A stretch of 64,000 nucleotides of DNA, taken from assembly GCF_007004655.1 (NCBI RefSeq), contig NZ_ML660096.1, positions 32,049 to 96,048 on the forward strand. Direction: 5' to 3'. The notes under the pieces were generated by a model, which was not told the DNA's origin, did no database searches, and was given only the letters and a program-made list of their open reading frames with translations. The stretch is from Exilibacterium tricleocarpae (GTDB lineage Bacteria > Pseudomonadota > Gammaproteobacteria > Pseudomonadales > Cellvibrionaceae). The position numbers and the translations under genes are program-made. How positions within the stretch are numbered: position 1 is the first letter of the stretch; every line of letters begins with the position of its first letter. Positions 8,734-20,867 of the stretch are shown piece after piece.

Positions 8734-11700
8734 GTGTTCGCTCTCCCTTGTAGGTCCCGCAGCCGGCCGTGCAGCTCCTGTAAGCGGCGCACCCGCTTGT
8801 GCTGCCCGAACCGCACAGCCACACAGATTGCGCGGGCGGCGGCCAGGGTGGTGGTGTAGTAGACACGGTGGCTTTCGGCACTGCGACGAATGGACGCGGA
8901 GTCCCGTATGGCCTGTTTACCCTCCGTGGTATTGATAATCAAATCGATCTCGTCGTTTTTGATCATATCGACGATATGGGGCCGGCCTTCCTGCACTTTG
9001 TTGACCGCCCGCACCTCCAGGCCGGCGCCGGTGAGTACCGCCGCAGTCCCCTGAGTTGCCACTATTTTAAAGCCCAGGTCGGCCAGTTCTTTGCCTACCG
9101 TCACAATCCCGTCCTTGTCGAAGTCACGCACGCTGATAAAAGCGGTGCCGCTGGCGGGAATTTCGTCGTTGGCGCCCAGTTGCGACTTGGCATAGGCCTC
9201 GGCAAAGGTATCGCCCACCCCCATAACTTCGCCGGTCGACTTCATCTCGGGGCCCAGGATGGGGTCTACGGCCGGGAATTTGTTAAACGGAAACACCGCC
9301 TCTTTGACGCTGTAGTAATCCGGCACGACTTCGGCCGTAAAACCCTGCTCGGCCAGGCTGCGCCCGGCCTGACAGCGAGCCGCCACTTTGGCCAGCGAGG
9401 TACCGATACACTTGGAGACGAAAGGCACGGTGCGCGAGGCGCGGGGGTTGACCTCGATGACGTAAATCTCTCCGTCCTGATAGGCCAGCTGGGTATTCAT
9501 CAAACCGACCACACCCAGTTCCCGCGCCATTTTTTTCACCTGCAGGCGCATCTCGTCCTGCACCGACTCCGGCAGCGAATAGGGCGGCAGGGAACAGGCG
9601 GAGTCACCGGAGTGCACGCCGCACTGTTCGATATGCTGCATGATGGCGCCGATCACGACCCTGTCACCGTCAGACACCGCATCGATGTCAACCTCGATGG
9701 CATTATTGAGAAAGTGGTCCAGCAGCACCGGGGCGTCGTCAGAGACCTGCACCGCCTCGCGCATATAAGTGCGCAGCTCTTCCTCTTTGTAGACAATTTC
9801 CATGGCCCGGCCGCCGAGCACGTAAGAGGGTCGCACCACCAGCGGGTAACCCACTTCATCGGCGCGCAGTACCGCCTCTTCGGTGGAGCGCACCACGGCA
9901 TTGGCAGGCTGCTTGAGTTCGAGGCGGTTGAGCATCTGCTGAAAACGCTCGCGATCCTCGGCGCGGTCGATCGCCTCGGGGGTAGTACCGATAATCGGTA
10001 CGCCCTCGGCCTCCAGGGCACGGGCCAGTTTTAGCGGCGTCTGGCCGCCAAACTGCACGATCACCCCTTTGGGTTGCTCCTTGTGAACGATTTCGAGGAC
10101 GTCTTCCAGGGTCACCGGCTCGAAAAACAGCCGATCGGAGGTGTCGTAGTCGGTGGATACCGTTTCCGGGTTGCAGTTGACCATAATGGTTTCGAAGCCG
10201 TCTTCGCGCATGGCCAGCGCGGCGTGCACACAGCAGTAATCGAATTCGATGCCCTGCCCGATACGGTTCGGGCCGCCGCCGAGTACCATAATCTTGTCGC
10301 GCCCGGTGGGGTTGGCCTCGCACTCCTCTTCATAGCACGAATACATATAGGCCGTGGCGGTGGCAAACTCCGCCGCACAGGTATCCACCCGTTTGTAAAC
10401 CGGCCGCACCTCGAGTTTCTGGCGGTGATGGCGCACGGTTTTTTCGCTCACCCCCAGCAGGTCACCGAGCCGGCGATCGGAAAAGCCCTTGCGTTTCAGC
10501 CGCCGCATCAACACCGCGTCGATAGACGACAGCGGCATACTCGCCAGGCCCGCTTCGATATCGACCAGCTCTTTTATCTGTACCAGAAACCAGCGATCGA
10601 TGGCCGAGGCTTCAAAAACGTCATCGACACTCATACCGGCGCGAAAGGCATCGGCCACAAACCAGATGCGCTCGGCGCCCGGGGTCGACAGGTCGCGGCG
10701 GATACTGATCATGGCGTCGTCCGCCGCCAGGTTCACCCGCGGCTCGAAGCCCGCCGATCCCACTTCCAAACCGCGCAGGGCTTTCTGGATCGATTCCTGG
10801 AAAGTGCGACCGATCGCCATGACCTCGCCAACGGACTTCATCTGGGTGGTCAGACGCGCATCGGCGTCGCCGAATTTCTCAAACGTAAAGCGGGGCACCT
10901 TGGTCACGACATAGTCGATGGCGGGCTCGAACGACGCCGGCGTGGCGCCGCCGGTAATCTCATTTTGCAGTTCGTCCAGGGTGTAGCCCACCGCGAGTTT
11001 GGCGGCGACCTTGGCGATCGGAAAACCCGTGGCCTTGGAGGCCAGAGCCGAGGAGCGCGACACCCGCGGGTTCATTTCGATCACCACTAACCGCCCGGTG
11101 TCGGGTTCCACCGCAAACTGGACATTGGAACCGCCGGTCTCCACGCCGATCTCGCGCAGCACCGCCACCGAGGCGTTGCGCATGATCTGGTACTCCTTGT
11201 CGGTGAGGGTCTGGGCCGGCGCCACGGTAATGGAATCGCCGGTGTGCACCCCCATGGGATCGAAGTTCTCGATTGCGCAGACGATGATGCAGTTGTCGTT
11301 TTTGTCCCGCACCACTTCCATTTCGTATTCTTTCCAACCGAGCAGAGACTCGTCGATCAGCAGTTCTTTGGTGGGCGACAGATCGAGGCCGCGCAGGCAA
11401 ATCTCCTCGAACTCCTCCCAGTTGTAGGCGATACCGCCACCGGAACCGCCCATGGTAAACGACGGCCGGATAATCACCGGGAAGCCGAATTTTTTTGGGA
11501 CTTCCAGCGCCTCGTCCAGCGAGTGAACGATTTCCGCGCGGGCACACTCGAGGCCGATTTTTTTCATCGCCCGGTCAAAGGCGTCGCGATCCTCCGCTTT
11601 GTGGATAGCCTCCTGGTTGGCGCCGATCAGTTCGACGCCGTGCTGTGCCAACACCCCGTGCTCGTGCAGCGCCAGCGCACAGTTGAGCGCGGTCTGTCCA

Positions 11701-11972
11701 CCCATGGTGGGCAGAATCGCATCGGGCTGTTCCTTTTCAATAATTTTTTCCACCGTCTGCCATTCGATCGGCTCGATATAGGTGGCATCGGCCATGGCCG
11801 GGTCGGTCATAATAGTGGCCGGGTTGGAGTTCACCAGAATGACGCGGTAGCCCTCCTCGCGCAGCGCCTTGCACGCCTGGGCGCCTGAGTAGTCAAATTC
11901 GCAGGCCTGGCCAATCACGATGGGACCGGCGCCCAGAATCAGAATGCTTTGAATATCGGTTCGTTTCGGCAT
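8730..11972 (-). CDS. carB: Carbamoyl-phosphate synthase large subunit
   Basis: A 1080-residue subunit making carbamoyl phosphate from bicarbonate, ammonia (delivered by CarA) and two ATP, for arginine and pyrimidines. The N-terminal half begins [30 protein letters not shown] and contains the first ATP-grasp domain. The second half begins [21 protein letters not shown] (residues about 560-580) with the second ATP-grasp domain. The C-terminal allosteric MGS-like domain includes [15 protein letters not shown]. coli CarB has 1073 residues. It lies 7 nt behind carA. Confidence 0.97.
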   Translation of the reverse strand: MPKRTDIQSILILGAGPIVIGQACEFDYSGAQACKALREEGYRVILVNSNPATIMTDPAMADATYIEPIEWQTVEKIIEKEQPDAILPTMGGQTALNCALALHEHGVLAQHGVELIGANQEAIHKAEDRDAFDRAMKKIGLECARAEIVHSLDEALEVPKKFGFPVIIRPSFTMGGSGGGIAYNWEEFEEICLRGLDLSPTKELLIDESLLGWKEYEMEVVRDKNDNCIIVCAIENFDPMGVHTGDSITVAPAQTLTDKEYQIMRNASVAVLREIGVETGGSNVQFAVEPDTGRLVVIEMNPRVSRSSALASKATGFPIAKVAAKLAVGYTLDELQNEITGGATPASFEPAIDYVVTKVPRFTFEKFGDADARLTTQMKSVGEVMAIGRTFQESIQKALRGLEVGSAGFEPRVNLAADDAMISIRRDLSTPGAERIWFVADAFRAGMSVDDVFEASAIDRWFLVQIKELVDIEAGLASMPLSSIDAVLMRRLKRKGFSDRRLGDLLGVSEKTVRHHRQKLEVRPVYKRVDTCAAEFATATAYMYSCYEEECEANPTGRDKIMVLGGGPNRIGQGIEFDYCCVHAALAMREDGFETIMVNCNPETVSTDYDTSDRLFFEPVTLEDVLEIVHKEQPKGVIVQFGGQTPLKLARALEAEGVPIIGTTPEAIDRAEDRERFQQMLNRLELKQPANAVVRSTEEAVLRADEVGYPLVVRPSYVLGGRAMEIVYKEEELRTYMREAVQVSDDAPVLLDHFLNNAIEVDIDAVSDGDRVVIGAIMQHIEQCGVHSGDSACSLPPYSLPESVQDEMRLQVKKMARELGVVGLMNTQLAYQDGEIYVIEVNPRASRTVPFVSKCIGTSLAKVAARCQAGRSLAEQGFTAEVVPDYYSVKEAVFPFNKFPAVDPILGPEMKSTGEVMGVGDTFAEAYAKSQLGANDEIPASGTAFISVRDFDKDGIVTVGKELADLGFKIVATQGTAAVLTGAGLEVRAVNKVQEGRPHIVDMIKNDEIDLIINTTEGKQAIRDSASIRRSAESHRVYYTTTLAAARAICVAVRFGQHKRVRRLQELHGRLRDLQGRANT

Positions 11973-11979
11973 GTCGGGT

Positions 11980-13152
11980 TTACTGCGACCTTTGTTGTAA
12001 GTGGCTTTCCATCAATGCGATAAATTGGTGAAACAGGGGCGCCATATCGTGGGGCCCGGGGCTCGCCTCGGGGTGCCCCTGGAAGCTGAAGGCGGGCCTG
12101 TCGGTGCGCCTGATACCCTGCAGCGAGCCGTCGAACAGCGACTTGTGGGTGGCCTCCAGGCAGGCCGGCAGACTGTCCTCATCGACGGCAAAACCGTGGT
12201 TCTGGCTGGTGATCATGACGGTGCCGGCGGCGATATCCTGCACCGGGTGATTGGCGCCGTGATGACCGAATTTCATTTTCACCGTGCGCGCGCCACTGGC
12301 CAGCGCCAGCAACTGGTGCCCGAGGCAGATGCCGAACAGGGGCACGCCGGTTTCGAGCAGTTCGCCGATGGCTGTGATCGCGTAGTCGCAGGGTTCCGGA
12401 TCACCGGGGCCATTGGATAGAAAGACACCGTCGGGGTTGAGCGCCGTCACGTCTGCGGCCGGGGTCGTTGCCGGTACCACGGTCAGGTCACAGCCGCGCT
12501 CGGCCAGCATCCGCAGAATATTGCGTTTGATGCCAAAGTCGTAGGCCACGACCTTAAAGCGCCCGCGACCGGCGGCCCTGTGACCGCGGCCCAACTGCCA
12601 CACACCCTGCTCCCAGGTATAGGATTCGGCGGTGCTGACCACCTTGGCCAGGTCCATGCCCTGCAGTCCGGCAAAGTCCCTGGCGGCGGCCAGGGCCGCA
12701 GCCTCGTCCAGGTCGCCGGCCATGATGCAACCGCTCTGGGCGCCGCGGTCGCGCAGAATACGCGTCAGGCGGCGGGTATCGATATCGGCGATACTGAGAA
12801 TCCGGCGCTGGCGCAGGTAATCGTCCAGCGCCTGCTCGCTGCGGAAGTTGCTCGCCAACAGCGGCAGGTCGCGGATCACCAGACCGGCGGCCCAGATGGC
12901 GTCACACTCCTCGTCCTCGGTATTGACGCCGGTGTTGCCGATATGGGGGTAAGTCAGGGTGACGATCTGGCGGGCATAGGACGGATCGGTGAGGATTTCC
13001 TGGTAGCCGGTCATGGCCGTATTGAATACCACCTCGCCGGTGGTGATACCGTCCGCCCCGATGGCGGTACCCTGAAAGACGCTGCCGTCGGCAAGCACCA
13101 GGAGGGCAGGTCGATGGGTTGGAAAAACGGTGGCGGATACCCCAGTAGTCAA
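11980..13152 (-). CDS. carA: Carbamoyl-phosphate synthase small subunit (glutamine amidotransferase)
   Basis: A 390-residue subunit that hydrolyses glutamine and channels ammonia to CarB. The N-terminal domain contains [13 protein letters not shown] and [19 protein letters not shown]. The C-terminal class I amidotransferase has [15 protein letters not shown] with the nucleophilic cysteine, and [10 protein letters not shown] with the catalytic His-Glu pair. Slightly longer than E. coli CarA (382). It is first in carA-carB-greA, with a 320-nt leader back to the dapB terminator; no PyrR- or ArgR-like site was recognised in it. Confidence 0.96.
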   Translation of the reverse strand: MTTGVSATVFPTHRPALLVLADGSVFQGTAIGADGITTGEVVFNTAMTGYQEILTDPSYARQIVTLTYPHIGNTGVNTEDEECDAIWAAGLVIRDLPLLASNFRSEQALDDYLRQRRILSIADIDTRRLTRILRDRGAQSGCIMAGDLDEAAALAAARDFAGLQGMDLAKVVSTAESYTWEQGVWQLGRGHRAAGRGRFKVVAYDFGIKRNILRMLAERGCDLTVVPATTPAADVTALNPDGVFLSNGPGDPEPCDYAITAIGELLETGVPLFGICLGHQLLALASGARTVKMKFGHHGANHPVQDIAAGTVMITSQNHGFAVDEDSLPACLEATHKSLFDGSLQGIRRTDRPAFSFQGHPEASPGPHDMAPLFHQFIALMESHLQQRSQ

Positions 13153-13991
13153 ATCGGACTCCTCGTCGCGTTGCGTGACTTATACAGCCTGGACAGCCTG
13201 GCGGCACTGCTGCAGGCAAGCGCTGTGACAGGCGCTGTGATCGAGCCCCGGGCGTCGTTGACAGGCCCGGTAGCAGCCAGATTCAGCAGTCCGAGAGCGA
13301 CCGCCGCGCGGGTGGGCGCGGTATCCAAACCGGTGTTTAGGAAGTGTCCTGACCGCCGCTTGTCCCCGGACTACCTGCAAGTCACACCCTGGATTACACC
13401 CTGGCACGCCAGGGCAACACCTGCAAAGTAACCGCTTATTTGAAGAACGCCCGATAAAGTAGTGACCTGCAAAAAAGCGAGATGAAACATGCCCGCCTCA
13501 TCTCGCTCTTCATATTATTCACGACTTCTTTATGTAAGACTTCTTTATCTACGACGTCTTTTTACCAGCCATCCTGCATAGCGCTGATTTCCCGGTAGCG
13601 CCAAATCCAACAGCTTCAAACGGCATTAGCTAAGCGGTTGCAGCGGTTCTGGCCAAACTCAATCTAACGCGGCATTTTAGTGGAAAAGCCCTCCAGGTGC
13701 CAGCCCCGGGGCGGTAAAAATGCGCGCCTCCCGCGCCAGCCGGCGACCGCTCGCTCAGGTCCGCGGCCGGCATGCCGGCTGGTGCCAAACCCGCCGGCCT
13801 GCAGCAACCCCAATTGAGGTTTAGCGAACGTTAAGGTTCGAGGACGAACAGCGGCCTGGGATATGATCGAGCGGTTAACACTGGTGCTTTGACCAGAAAA
13901 TACTTTCACGTCGGTGGCACCCAGGTCTCGATCCGGGCTGATTGCGAGCACCAAAACCGGTTTTGTGTGAAGAAATTTACTGGTCAGAACA
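13153..13991. other. Intergenic region between dapB and carA
   Basis: 840 bases with no convincing gene. It contains the dapB operon terminator (13471-13507), then the carA leader (13153-13470), which is GC-rich with short repeats around GCGCTGTGA. Next to the terminator is a run of near-repeats of GACTTCTTTA (about 13520-13565). An open frame at 13664-14074 overlaps the dapB end and shows no family features. Confidence 0.6.
13471..13507 (-). terminator. Intrinsic terminator of the dnaK-dnaJ-dapB unit
   Basis: On the minus strand, arms AGCGAGATGA and TCATCTCGCT are perfect 10-bp complements with a 12-nt loop, followed directly by TTTTTT. It lies about 485 nt beyond the dapB stop and before carA. 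Confidence 0.9.
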
Positions 13992-14801
<810 letters not shown>

Positions 14802-14842
14802 TTATCCCCCAAAGAATGGTGCGCAGGATCACCCTGTCCGGG

Positions 14843-15967
14843 CTAGATTTTCATATCCCCAAAAAAGTTCTTCATCCCCTCGAACCAACTGCTCTGGCGC
14901 GGCGAATTTTTATCGCCCTTCATCGAGGCCTGGAATTCGCGCAGCAACTCTTTTTGTTTGCCGGTCAGGTTGACCGGGGTCTCCAACACCACCCGGCACA
15001 ACAGATCGCCGGCACTGCCGCCGCGTACCGGCGCCACGCCCTTGCCGCGCAGGCGGAACAATTTGCCGGTCTGGGTCTCAGAGGGCACTTTCAACTTTAC
15101 CCGGCCGTCGAGGGTGGGTACTTCCAACTCCCCGCCCAGTGCCGCATCGACAATGCTGATCGGCACTTCGCAGTAGAGATTCCTGCCGTCGCGCTGGAAT
15201 ATTTCGTGGTCCCGCACCGAAACCTGCACGTAGAGATCGCCGGCCGGACCCCCGTCGGCGCCCGCCTCGCCCTCGCCGGACAGGCGGATACGATCGCCGG
15301 TATCCACCCCGGGCGGCACTTTTACCGACAGGGTTTTGGTTTCCTCAATACGGCCCTGGCCGTGACAATCGCGACAGGGATCACTGACCATGGAGCCCTT
15401 GCCGCGGCAGTTGGGACAGGTTTGCTGCACCGAGAAAAAGCCCTGTTGCATCCGCACCTGGCCGACACCGCCACAGGTGGTGCACTGGGTGGGCTGGGTA
15501 CCGGGCTTGGCGCCGGAGCCCTTACAGGTGCCGCAACTCACCAGCGTCGGCACGCGAATCTTGACCGAGGTGCCGCGCACCGCCTCTTCCAGACTCAGGT
15601 CGAGGGTGTAACGCAGGTCGGCGCCGCGACTGGGACCACCGCGCCCGCCGCGACCACCGCCGCCGAAGATATCGCCGAATACATCGCCGAAAATATCGCT
15701 GAAACTGCCAAACCCACCGGCGCCCATACCGCCTTGACCGGGGTCGACGCCGGCGTGGCCGTACTGGTCGTAAGCGGCGCGCTTCTGGCTGTCGGAAAGA
15801 ACCTCATATGCCTCGCTGGCTTCTTTGAATTTTTCTTCCGAAGCTTTGTCGTCGGGATTGCGGTCCGGGTGGTGCTTCATCGCCACCCGGCGATAGGCCT
15901 TTTTCAGGTCTTTTTCCGAGACGTCTTGGCTAACGCCCAGCACTTCATAATAATCACGTTTTGACAT
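14843..15967 (-). CDS. dnaJ: Chaperone DnaJ
   Basis: A 374-residue co-chaperone stimulating DnaK ATPase. The J domain (residues 1-70) has the HPD tripeptide in MKHHPDRNP. The Gly-rich linker (about 75-125) is followed by four zinc-finger repeats: [24 protein letters not shown] and CRDCHGQG. The C-terminal substrate-binding region is complete and ends in FFGDMKI. The dnaK-dnaJ gap of 147 nt contains small GC-rich hairpins that could tune relative expression. Confidence 0.97.
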   Translation of the reverse strand: MSKRDYYEVLGVSQDVSEKDLKKAYRRVAMKHHPDRNPDDKASEEKFKEASEAYEVLSDSQKRAAYDQYGHAGVDPGQGGMGAGGFGSFSDIFGDVFGDIFGGGGRGGRGGPSRGADLRYTLDLSLEEAVRGTSVKIRVPTLVSCGTCKGSGAKPGTQPTQCTTCGGVGQVRMQQGFFSVQQTCPNCRGKGSMVSDPCRDCHGQGRIEETKTLSVKVPPGVDTGDRIRLSGEGEAGADGGPAGDLYVQVSVRDHEIFQRDGRNLYCEVPISIVDAALGGELEVPTLDGRVKLKVPSETQTGKLFRLRGKGVAPVRGGSAGDLLCRVVLETPVNLTGKQKELLREFQASMKGDKNSPRQSSWFEGMKNFFGDMKI

Positions 15968-16114
15968 GGGGTTTGACTTCTAGAAAACAAAGATTCTTTA
16001 CAGACGACAAACGCGGGACTCAGCCCGCGCCTCCAAATCACTGCGTTTACCGGTCGAGGTCAGCCGCTTTATGGCCGCCCCTTGACCGGTAACTAACCGG
16101 CAATTCAACGCCGG

Positions 16115-18055
16115 TTATTTATCTTCTTTTACTTCTTCAAACTCGGCATCCACCACACCTTCATCAGCGGGACCGGCCTGGGTCTGTTCGCCCCCGGCAT
16201 CCTGAGCGCCGGCGGCACCTTGCTGGGCCTGCTGGGCCTGTTCGGCATAGAGCTTCTGGGCCAGGGCGCTGGAGGCCTCGGTCAGTTTGGTGGTCGCCGC
16301 TTCTATCTTGCCCTGGTCGTCGCCGCCAACCACCTCTTCGGCTTCCTTGATGGCCGTCTCGATAGCCGTCTTCTCCTCATCGGAGGCCTTGTCGCCGGCC
16401 TCCTCGAGGGTCTTGCGAGTGGCGTGAATCAGGCCTTCAAGGGTGTTGCGGGCACCGACCAGCGCTTCGAACTTGCGGTCCGCTTCGGCATTGGCCTCGG
16501 CGTCCTGCACCATCTTTTCGATCTCTTCATCGTTGAGACCGGAGGACGCCTTGATGACGATGGATTGCTCCTTGCCGGTGGCCTTGTCTTTAGCGCCCAC
16601 ATTCAAAATACCGTTGGCATCGATATCGAAGGTGACCTCGATCTGCGGCAAGCCCCGCTGGGCCGGCGGAATATCGGCCAGGTCAAAACGCCCGAGGGAC
16701 TTGTTCTGACCCGCCTGCTTGCGCTCGCCCTGCACCACGTGAATGGTGACCGCCGTTTGATTGTCCTCGGCGGTGGAGAAAATCTGGGACTTCTTGGTCG
16801 GGATCGTGGTGTTCTTCTCGATCAGCGGTGTGGCCACGCCACCCATAGTCTCGATACCGAGGGTCAGCGGGGTCACATCCAGCAACAGCACGTCCTTGAC
16901 GTCGCCGGCCAGTACGGCGGCCTGGATGGCGGCACCCATGGCCACGGCTTCGTCCGGGTTGACGTCTTTGCGCGGCTCTTTGCCGAAGAACTCCGCCACT
17001 TTTTCCTGCACCATCGGCATCCGGGTCTGGCCGCCGACCAGAATGACATCGTCGATATCACCCACTGACAGGCTCGCATCGGTAATGGCCGTCTTGACCG
17101 GGCCCAGCGAGTTGACCACCAGGTCCTCCACCAGCGACTCCAGCTTGGCGCGGGTCATTTTCACTACCAGGTGCTTGGGGCCGGTCTGGTCGGCGGTGAT
17201 ATAGGGCAGATTTACCTCGGTCTGCTGGCTCGAAGACAGCTCGATCTTGGCCTTTTCCGCCGCCTCTTTGAGGCGCTGCAAGGCCAGCGGATCATTGTGC
17301 AGGTCGATACCGTTTTCCTTCTTGAATTCGTCGGCCAGGTACTCGATCAGTCGCAGGTCGAAGTCCTCACCACCGAGAAAGGTATCGCCGTTGGTGGACA
17401 GCACCTCGAACTGGTGCTCGCCGTCTACATCGGCAATTTCGATGATTGAGATATCGAAAGTACCACCACCGAGGTCGTAGACCGCAATGGTGTGATCGCC
17501 TTTGGCCTTGTCCATACCATAGGCGAGGGCTGCGGCGGTCGGCTCGTTGATGATGCGTTTGACATCGAGACCGGCGATCTTGCCGGCGTCTTTGGTCGCC
17601 TGACGCTGGGAATCGTTAAAATAGGCCGGCACGGTGATCACCGCCTCGGTGATGGTTTCACCCAGATAATCCTCAGCGGTCTTTTTCATCTTTTTAAGCA
17701 CTTCGGCAGAAATCTGCGGCGGCGCTTTTTTCTCGCCCTTGGCTTCCACCCAGGCATCGCCGTTATCGGCGGCGACTATCTTGTAGGGCACCATCGATAT
17801 GTCTTTCTGCACCACGTCGTCCTGAAACTTGCGGCCGATCAGACGTTTGACGGCAAACAGCGTATTGTGGGGGTTGGTCACGGCCTGGCGCTTGGCGCTC
17901 TGGCCGACCAGAACTTCGCCGTCATCGGTAAATGCGACAATAGACGGGGTGGTGCGATCACCTTCCGCATTTTCCACCACTTTGGGCTTGCCGCCCTCCA
18001 ATACCGAGACACAGGAGTTGGTGGTCCCCAGGTCGATACCGATAATTTTACCCAT
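16115..18055 (-). CDS. dnaK: Chaperone DnaK (Hsp70)
   Basis: A 646-residue Hsp70. The ATPase domain starts [21 protein letters not shown], with phosphate loops [12 protein letters not shown] and [11 protein letters not shown]. The substrate-binding domain contains [13 protein letters not shown] and the helical lid follows. The C-terminus EFEEVKEDK carries the EEVK/EEVD-like tail that contacts partners. The start is supported by GGAG about 8 nt upstream. It lies between grpE and dnaJ in the standard heat-shock cluster. Confidence 0.98.
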   Translation of the reverse strand: MGKIIGIDLGTTNSCVSVLEGGKPKVVENAEGDRTTPSIVAFTDDGEVLVGQSAKRQAVTNPHNTLFAVKRLIGRKFQDDVVQKDISMVPYKIVAADNGDAWVEAKGEKKAPPQISAEVLKKMKKTAEDYLGETITEAVITVPAYFNDSQRQATKDAGKIAGLDVKRIINEPTAAALAYGMDKAKGDHTIAVYDLGGGTFDISIIEIADVDGEHQFEVLSTNGDTFLGGEDFDLRLIEYLADEFKKENGIDLHNDPLALQRLKEAAEKAKIELSSSQQTEVNLPYITADQTGPKHLVVKMTRAKLESLVEDLVVNSLGPVKTAITDASLSVGDIDDVILVGGQTRMPMVQEKVAEFFGKEPRKDVNPDEAVAMGAAIQAAVLAGDVKDVLLLDVTPLTLGIETMGGVATPLIEKNTTIPTKKSQIFSTAEDNQTAVTIHVVQGERKQAGQNKSLGRFDLADIPPAQRGLPQIEVTFDIDANGILNVGAKDKATGKEQSIVIKASSGLNDEEIEKMVQDAEANAEADRKFEALVGARNTLEGLIHATRKTLEEAGDKASDEEKTAIETAIKEAEEVVGGDDQGKIEAATTKLTEASSALAQKLYAEQAQQAQQGAAGAQDAGGEQTQAGPADEGVVDAEFEEVKEDK

Positions 18056-18260
18056 CTTGGTTATCTCCGATAAACGTAATCTTAGTACAGTTCAATAGCT
18101 CAGCCCGGTCCTGTTGTCAGGTCTGGGGGCAGTCTGTCACAGCCCGCCTGCCGCGGGCCGCCGGCGGTCTCGACCGCTATCGGCGCCGAACATTGTGCTT
18201 GCAGAGTCTCGCGGCGCCGGTAAATACACATTTGCGTTGTACCGCTGTCGTTCTACCAGC

Positions 18261-18290
18261 TATATTGGCGCTATCAACGCGATTTCAACC
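18261..18290 (-). promoter_or_regulatory. Candidate promoter for dnaK
   Basis: On the minus strand GTTGAAA (18289-18283) and CCAATATA (18268-18261) are separated by 14 nt. This resembles the sigma32 pattern CTTGAAA/CCCCATNT. The same region also fits a sigma70 reading (TTGAAA, 18 nt, TATAGC). It would allow dnaK to be transcribed independently of grpE. Confidence 0.4.
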
Positions 18291-18325
18291 CCGCCGCCGC
18301 AATCTCACCGGCAAAAATATGGTCT

Positions 18326-18928
18326 TTATGCCGGCGCCTTGGACACCACTACCATGGCGGGCCTGACCAGTCGCTGGTTGAGGGTGTAACCCTTCTGGAA
18401 CACGTCGATAATGGTGTTGGGCTCCACGTCCGGGTTCTCTACCATCGTCATCGCCTGGTGTAACTGCGGGTCGAAGGGTTCGCCCTCGGGATCGACCACT
18501 TCTACACTGTGGCGCTTGAGTGCATCCACCAGGGATTTCAGCGTGAGTTCCACCCCTTCGCCGACGGCTTTGAAGTCGTCGTTGGTGGCATCGATGGCGG
18601 CGATGGCCCGCTCCAGGTTATCCACCACCGGCAGCAGATCGCCGACAAACTTCTCGAGGGCGTACTTGTGCGCCCGTTCGACGTCCTGTTCGGCGCGACG
18701 GCGAGCGTTTTGCGCCTCGGCCTGGGCCCGCAGCACCTGCTCGCCGGCCGCGGTGGCCTGGTCCTGCAACGACTCGATCTGTGCCAGGGCCTGCGCCAGG
18801 TCTATCTCAGTGTCGGCGCTGTCCGCAGCCGCATCAGTTGCCGCTTCGACGTCAGTGTCGGCTACCGGTTGCTCCTCTACCACCACCTGGCCGGTGTCTT
18901 CCGGCTGCTGGTTCTGTTCGTTCCCCAC
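18326..18928 (-). CDS. grpE: Nucleotide exchange factor GrpE
   Basis: Releases ADP from DnaK. The start is chosen at GTG 18928 because GGAG stands 6 nt upstream; an upstream GTG at 18973 lacks such a site. About 200 residues. An acidic disordered N-terminus is followed by the long coiled coil (about 50-110) with [23 protein letters not shown] and [11 protein letters not shown]. The C-terminal beta domain includes [23 protein letters not shown] and [22 protein letters not shown]. It is first in grpE-dnaK-dnaJ and is preceded by a strong sigma32-like promoter. Confidence 0.95.
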   Translation of the reverse strand: MGNEQNQQPEDTGQVVVEEQPVADTDVEAATDAAADSADTEIDLAQALAQIESLQDQATAAGEQVLRAQAEAQNARRRAEQDVERAHKYALEKFVGDLLPVVDNLERAIAAIDATNDDFKAVGEGVELTLKSLVDALKRHSVEVVDPEGEPFDPQLHQAMTMVENPDVEPNTIIDVFQKGYTLNQRLVRPAMVVVSKAPA

Positions 18929-19000
18929 ACCTGTCTCCCGTCTCAATCTGGTTACCTGTTCTGGTTTACGCACAGCGCCGGCAGCGGCGCTGTGGCGTTA

Positions 19001-19030
19001 ATATGGGGGCGGTCCGGGGACATTCAAGGG
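19001..19030 (-). promoter_or_regulatory. sigma32 (heat-shock) promoter of grpE
   Basis: On the minus strand CCCTTGAA (19030-19023) and CCCCCATAT (19009-19001) match the sigma32 elements CTTGAA and CCCCATNT, with a 14-nt spacer to CCCCAT. The predicted start is near 18993, giving a leader of about 65 nt to the chosen grpE GTG. Confidence 0.85.
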
Positions 19031-19051
19031 CTGGCTGAACCCGTAAAAATA

Positions 19052-19067
19052 CTGTATAAACAACCAT
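19052..19067. promoter_or_regulatory. Degenerate LexA-like site upstream of recN
   Basis: CTGTATAAACAACCAT has a perfect left LexA half (CTGTATA) but a poor right half (CCAT instead of ACAG). recN is SOS-controlled in many bacteria, which makes the site plausible but not certain. Confidence 0.3.
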
Positions 19068-19077
19068 AGGTTTTGGC

Positions 19078-19133
19078 TGACAAGCTGACAAGCTGACAAG
19101 CTGACAAGCTGACAAGCTGACAAGCTGACAAGC
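19078..19133. repeat. Seven tandem copies of an 8-bp unit (TGACAAGC)
   Basis: Seven exact copies fill 56 bp with no interruption, in the 230-bp region between the divergent grpE and recN genes. The repeat lies upstream of the grpE sigma32 promoter and 73 bp before the recN start. Copy number changes would alter promoter geometry. Confidence 0.97.
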
Positions 19134-19205
19134 CTATGATCACTGCGAGCGGCCGCAGGCTGTCAACGGCCAGCCGCTAACTTCTCGCGAAAGGAGCCCC
19201 GGGCC

Positions 19206-20867
19206 GTGCTAACCCACCTGAGCGTCAACAACTTCACCCTCGTCGACACCCTCGATAGGGAAATTGCCGCCGGCATGACCGTACTGACCGGTGAAACCGG
19301 TGCCGGCAAGTCGATTATGCTGGACGCCCTGGGGCTGGCCCTGGGTGATCGCGCCGCCCCAGATCAGGTGCGGACCGGCGCGGAACGAGCCGATATTCAT
19401 GCCAATTTCGACGTCAGCCGAGTGCGCCGGGCGCAGCAGTGGTTGGCGCAACACGATCTGGACAACGGCGACGACTGTCTGCTGCGCCGGGTCATCACCG
19501 CCGAAGGCCGCTCGCGCGCCTATATCAACGGACAACCCGCCACCGCCCAACAGTTGCGCGTTCTGGGCGAAATGCTGATCGATATCCACAGCCAGCACGA
19601 ACACCAGTCGCTGCTGAAAAAAGACACCCATCGGCGCCTGCTGGATGAGTTTGGCAACCACACCGACCTGGCCCGGGAAGTCCGCCAGGCACACCGGGAG
19701 TGGCAGGACACCTGGCAACGCTATACCGGCCTGCGCGATAACGCCGAAGAAGTGAGCGCACGCTATCAACTGCTGCGATACCAGGTCGAGGAGTTGACGC
19801 TGCTGGAGCTGGAAGACGGCGACCTGGAGGCATTGGAAACCGAACAGAAAACTCTGGCCAACGCTGAGGTTATCTTACAGACCAGCCAACAGGTGGCACA
19901 CCTGTGCAGCCACGAGGACCAGTGCCTGCAGGACGGCCTCAACCGCGCCCTGCACCAGTTGCAGCAATTGCCGGAACGCACTGCGGCGCTGGCCAATGCC
20001 GAGCAGTTGATCGGCAGCGCCCTGATCCAGGTCGAGGAGGCACACCGGGAGATCGAACATCATATCGGCAGCTTTAACGCCGATCCGGCACGGCTGGCGG
20101 AAGTGGAGACACGACTTAGCGCCGTCTACGATATTGCCCGCAAGCACCGGGTGCGCCCGGAGCAGTTGGGCGAGCTGCTGCGGCAACTGCAGGGCGAGTT
20201 ACAGACGCTCTCGGGCGAGGATGCCGAGCTGGATGCGCTGGAGGCAAAAAGCCGGGCCTGCGAACAGACCTACCGCCACCAGGCCGAAAAGCTCTCGTCG
20301 CTGCGACAGAAAACCGCCCGGCGCCTGGGCCGGACCATCAACGCCCAGCTCAAGGATTTGGCCATGGCCACCGCCAGCCTGGAGATCGATCTGCAACCGC
20401 TGGCCGACAAGGCCGGGCCGCACGGGCTGGAGGCGATTGAGTTCCTGATCAGCACCAACCCGGGCCAGCCGCCGCGGCCGCTGGCCAAGGTGGCTTCAGG
20501 CGGTGAGCTGTCGCGCATCAGCCTGGCAATTCAGGTGGTGACCGCCAAGACCTCCACCACCCCCACGCTGGTATTCGACGAGGTGGATGTGGGGATAGGC
20601 GGCGCCACCGCTGATGTGGTGGGACGTCTGTTGCGCACCCTGGGGGAACAGGGGCAGGTAATCTGTGTCACCCATTTGGCCCAGGTGGCAAGCAAAGCCC
20701 ACCAGCACCTGTTGGTCAGTAAACAGTCCACACGCAAAAAAGCCCAATCGACGCTGGTGCAACTGTCCGGCGAAGACAAGGTTGCGGAAATTGCCCGGAT
20801 GCTGGGAGGCGCGGCGATTACGGAGCAGTCCCGCGCCCATGCGCGCGAGATGATGTCGGCGGATTAG
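19206..20867 (+). CDS. recN: DNA repair protein RecN
   Basis: A 553-residue SMC-like ATPase of double-strand break repair. The start is GTG 19206, 9 nt after AAAGGAG. Walker A is GETGAGKS (residues about 29-36), the coiled-coil middle runs roughly from residue 150 to 370, the ABC signature lies around ASGGELSRISLAIQ, and Walker B is LVFDEVDVGIGG. The length equals E. coli RecN (553). It is divergent from grpE as in many gammaproteobacteria, and its stop overlaps the stop of the convergent gene by 4 nt. Confidence 0.96.
   Translation: MLTHLSVNNFTLVDTLDREIAAGMTVLTGETGAGKSIMLDALGLALGDRAAPDQVRTGAERADIHANFDVSRVRRAQQWLAQHDLDNGDDCLLRRVITAEGRSRAYINGQPATAQQLRVLGEMLIDIHSQHEHQSLLKKDTHRRLLDEFGNHTDLAREVRQAHREWQDTWQRYTGLRDNAEEVSARYQLLRYQVEELTLLELEDGDLEALETEQKTLANAEVILQTSQQVAHLCSHEDQCLQDGLNRALHQLQQLPERTAALANAEQLIGSALIQVEEAHREIEHHIGSFNADPARLAEVETRLSAVYDIARKHRVRPEQLGELLRQLQGELQTLSGEDAELDALEAKSRACEQTYRHQAEKLSSLRQKTARRLGRTINAQLKDLAMATASLEIDLQPLADKAGPHGLEAIEFLISTNPGQPPRPLAKVASGGELSRISLAIQVVTAKTSTTPTLVFDEVDVGIGGATADVVGRLLRTLGEQGQVICVTHLAQVASKAHQHLLVSKQSTRKKAQSTLVQLSGEDKVAEIARMLGGAAITEQSRAHAREMMSAD

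Noticed and set aside
8799..10034. Long plus-strand open frames opposite carB (also near 10074-11090)
   Set aside because: Antisense to a full-length CarB; His/Gly-rich shadow composition and no start signal.
19078..19133. CRISPR array
   Set aside because: Units are 8 bp, directly adjacent, without spacers. The same holds for the 9-bp repeats at 37165-37191. No cas genes in the window.
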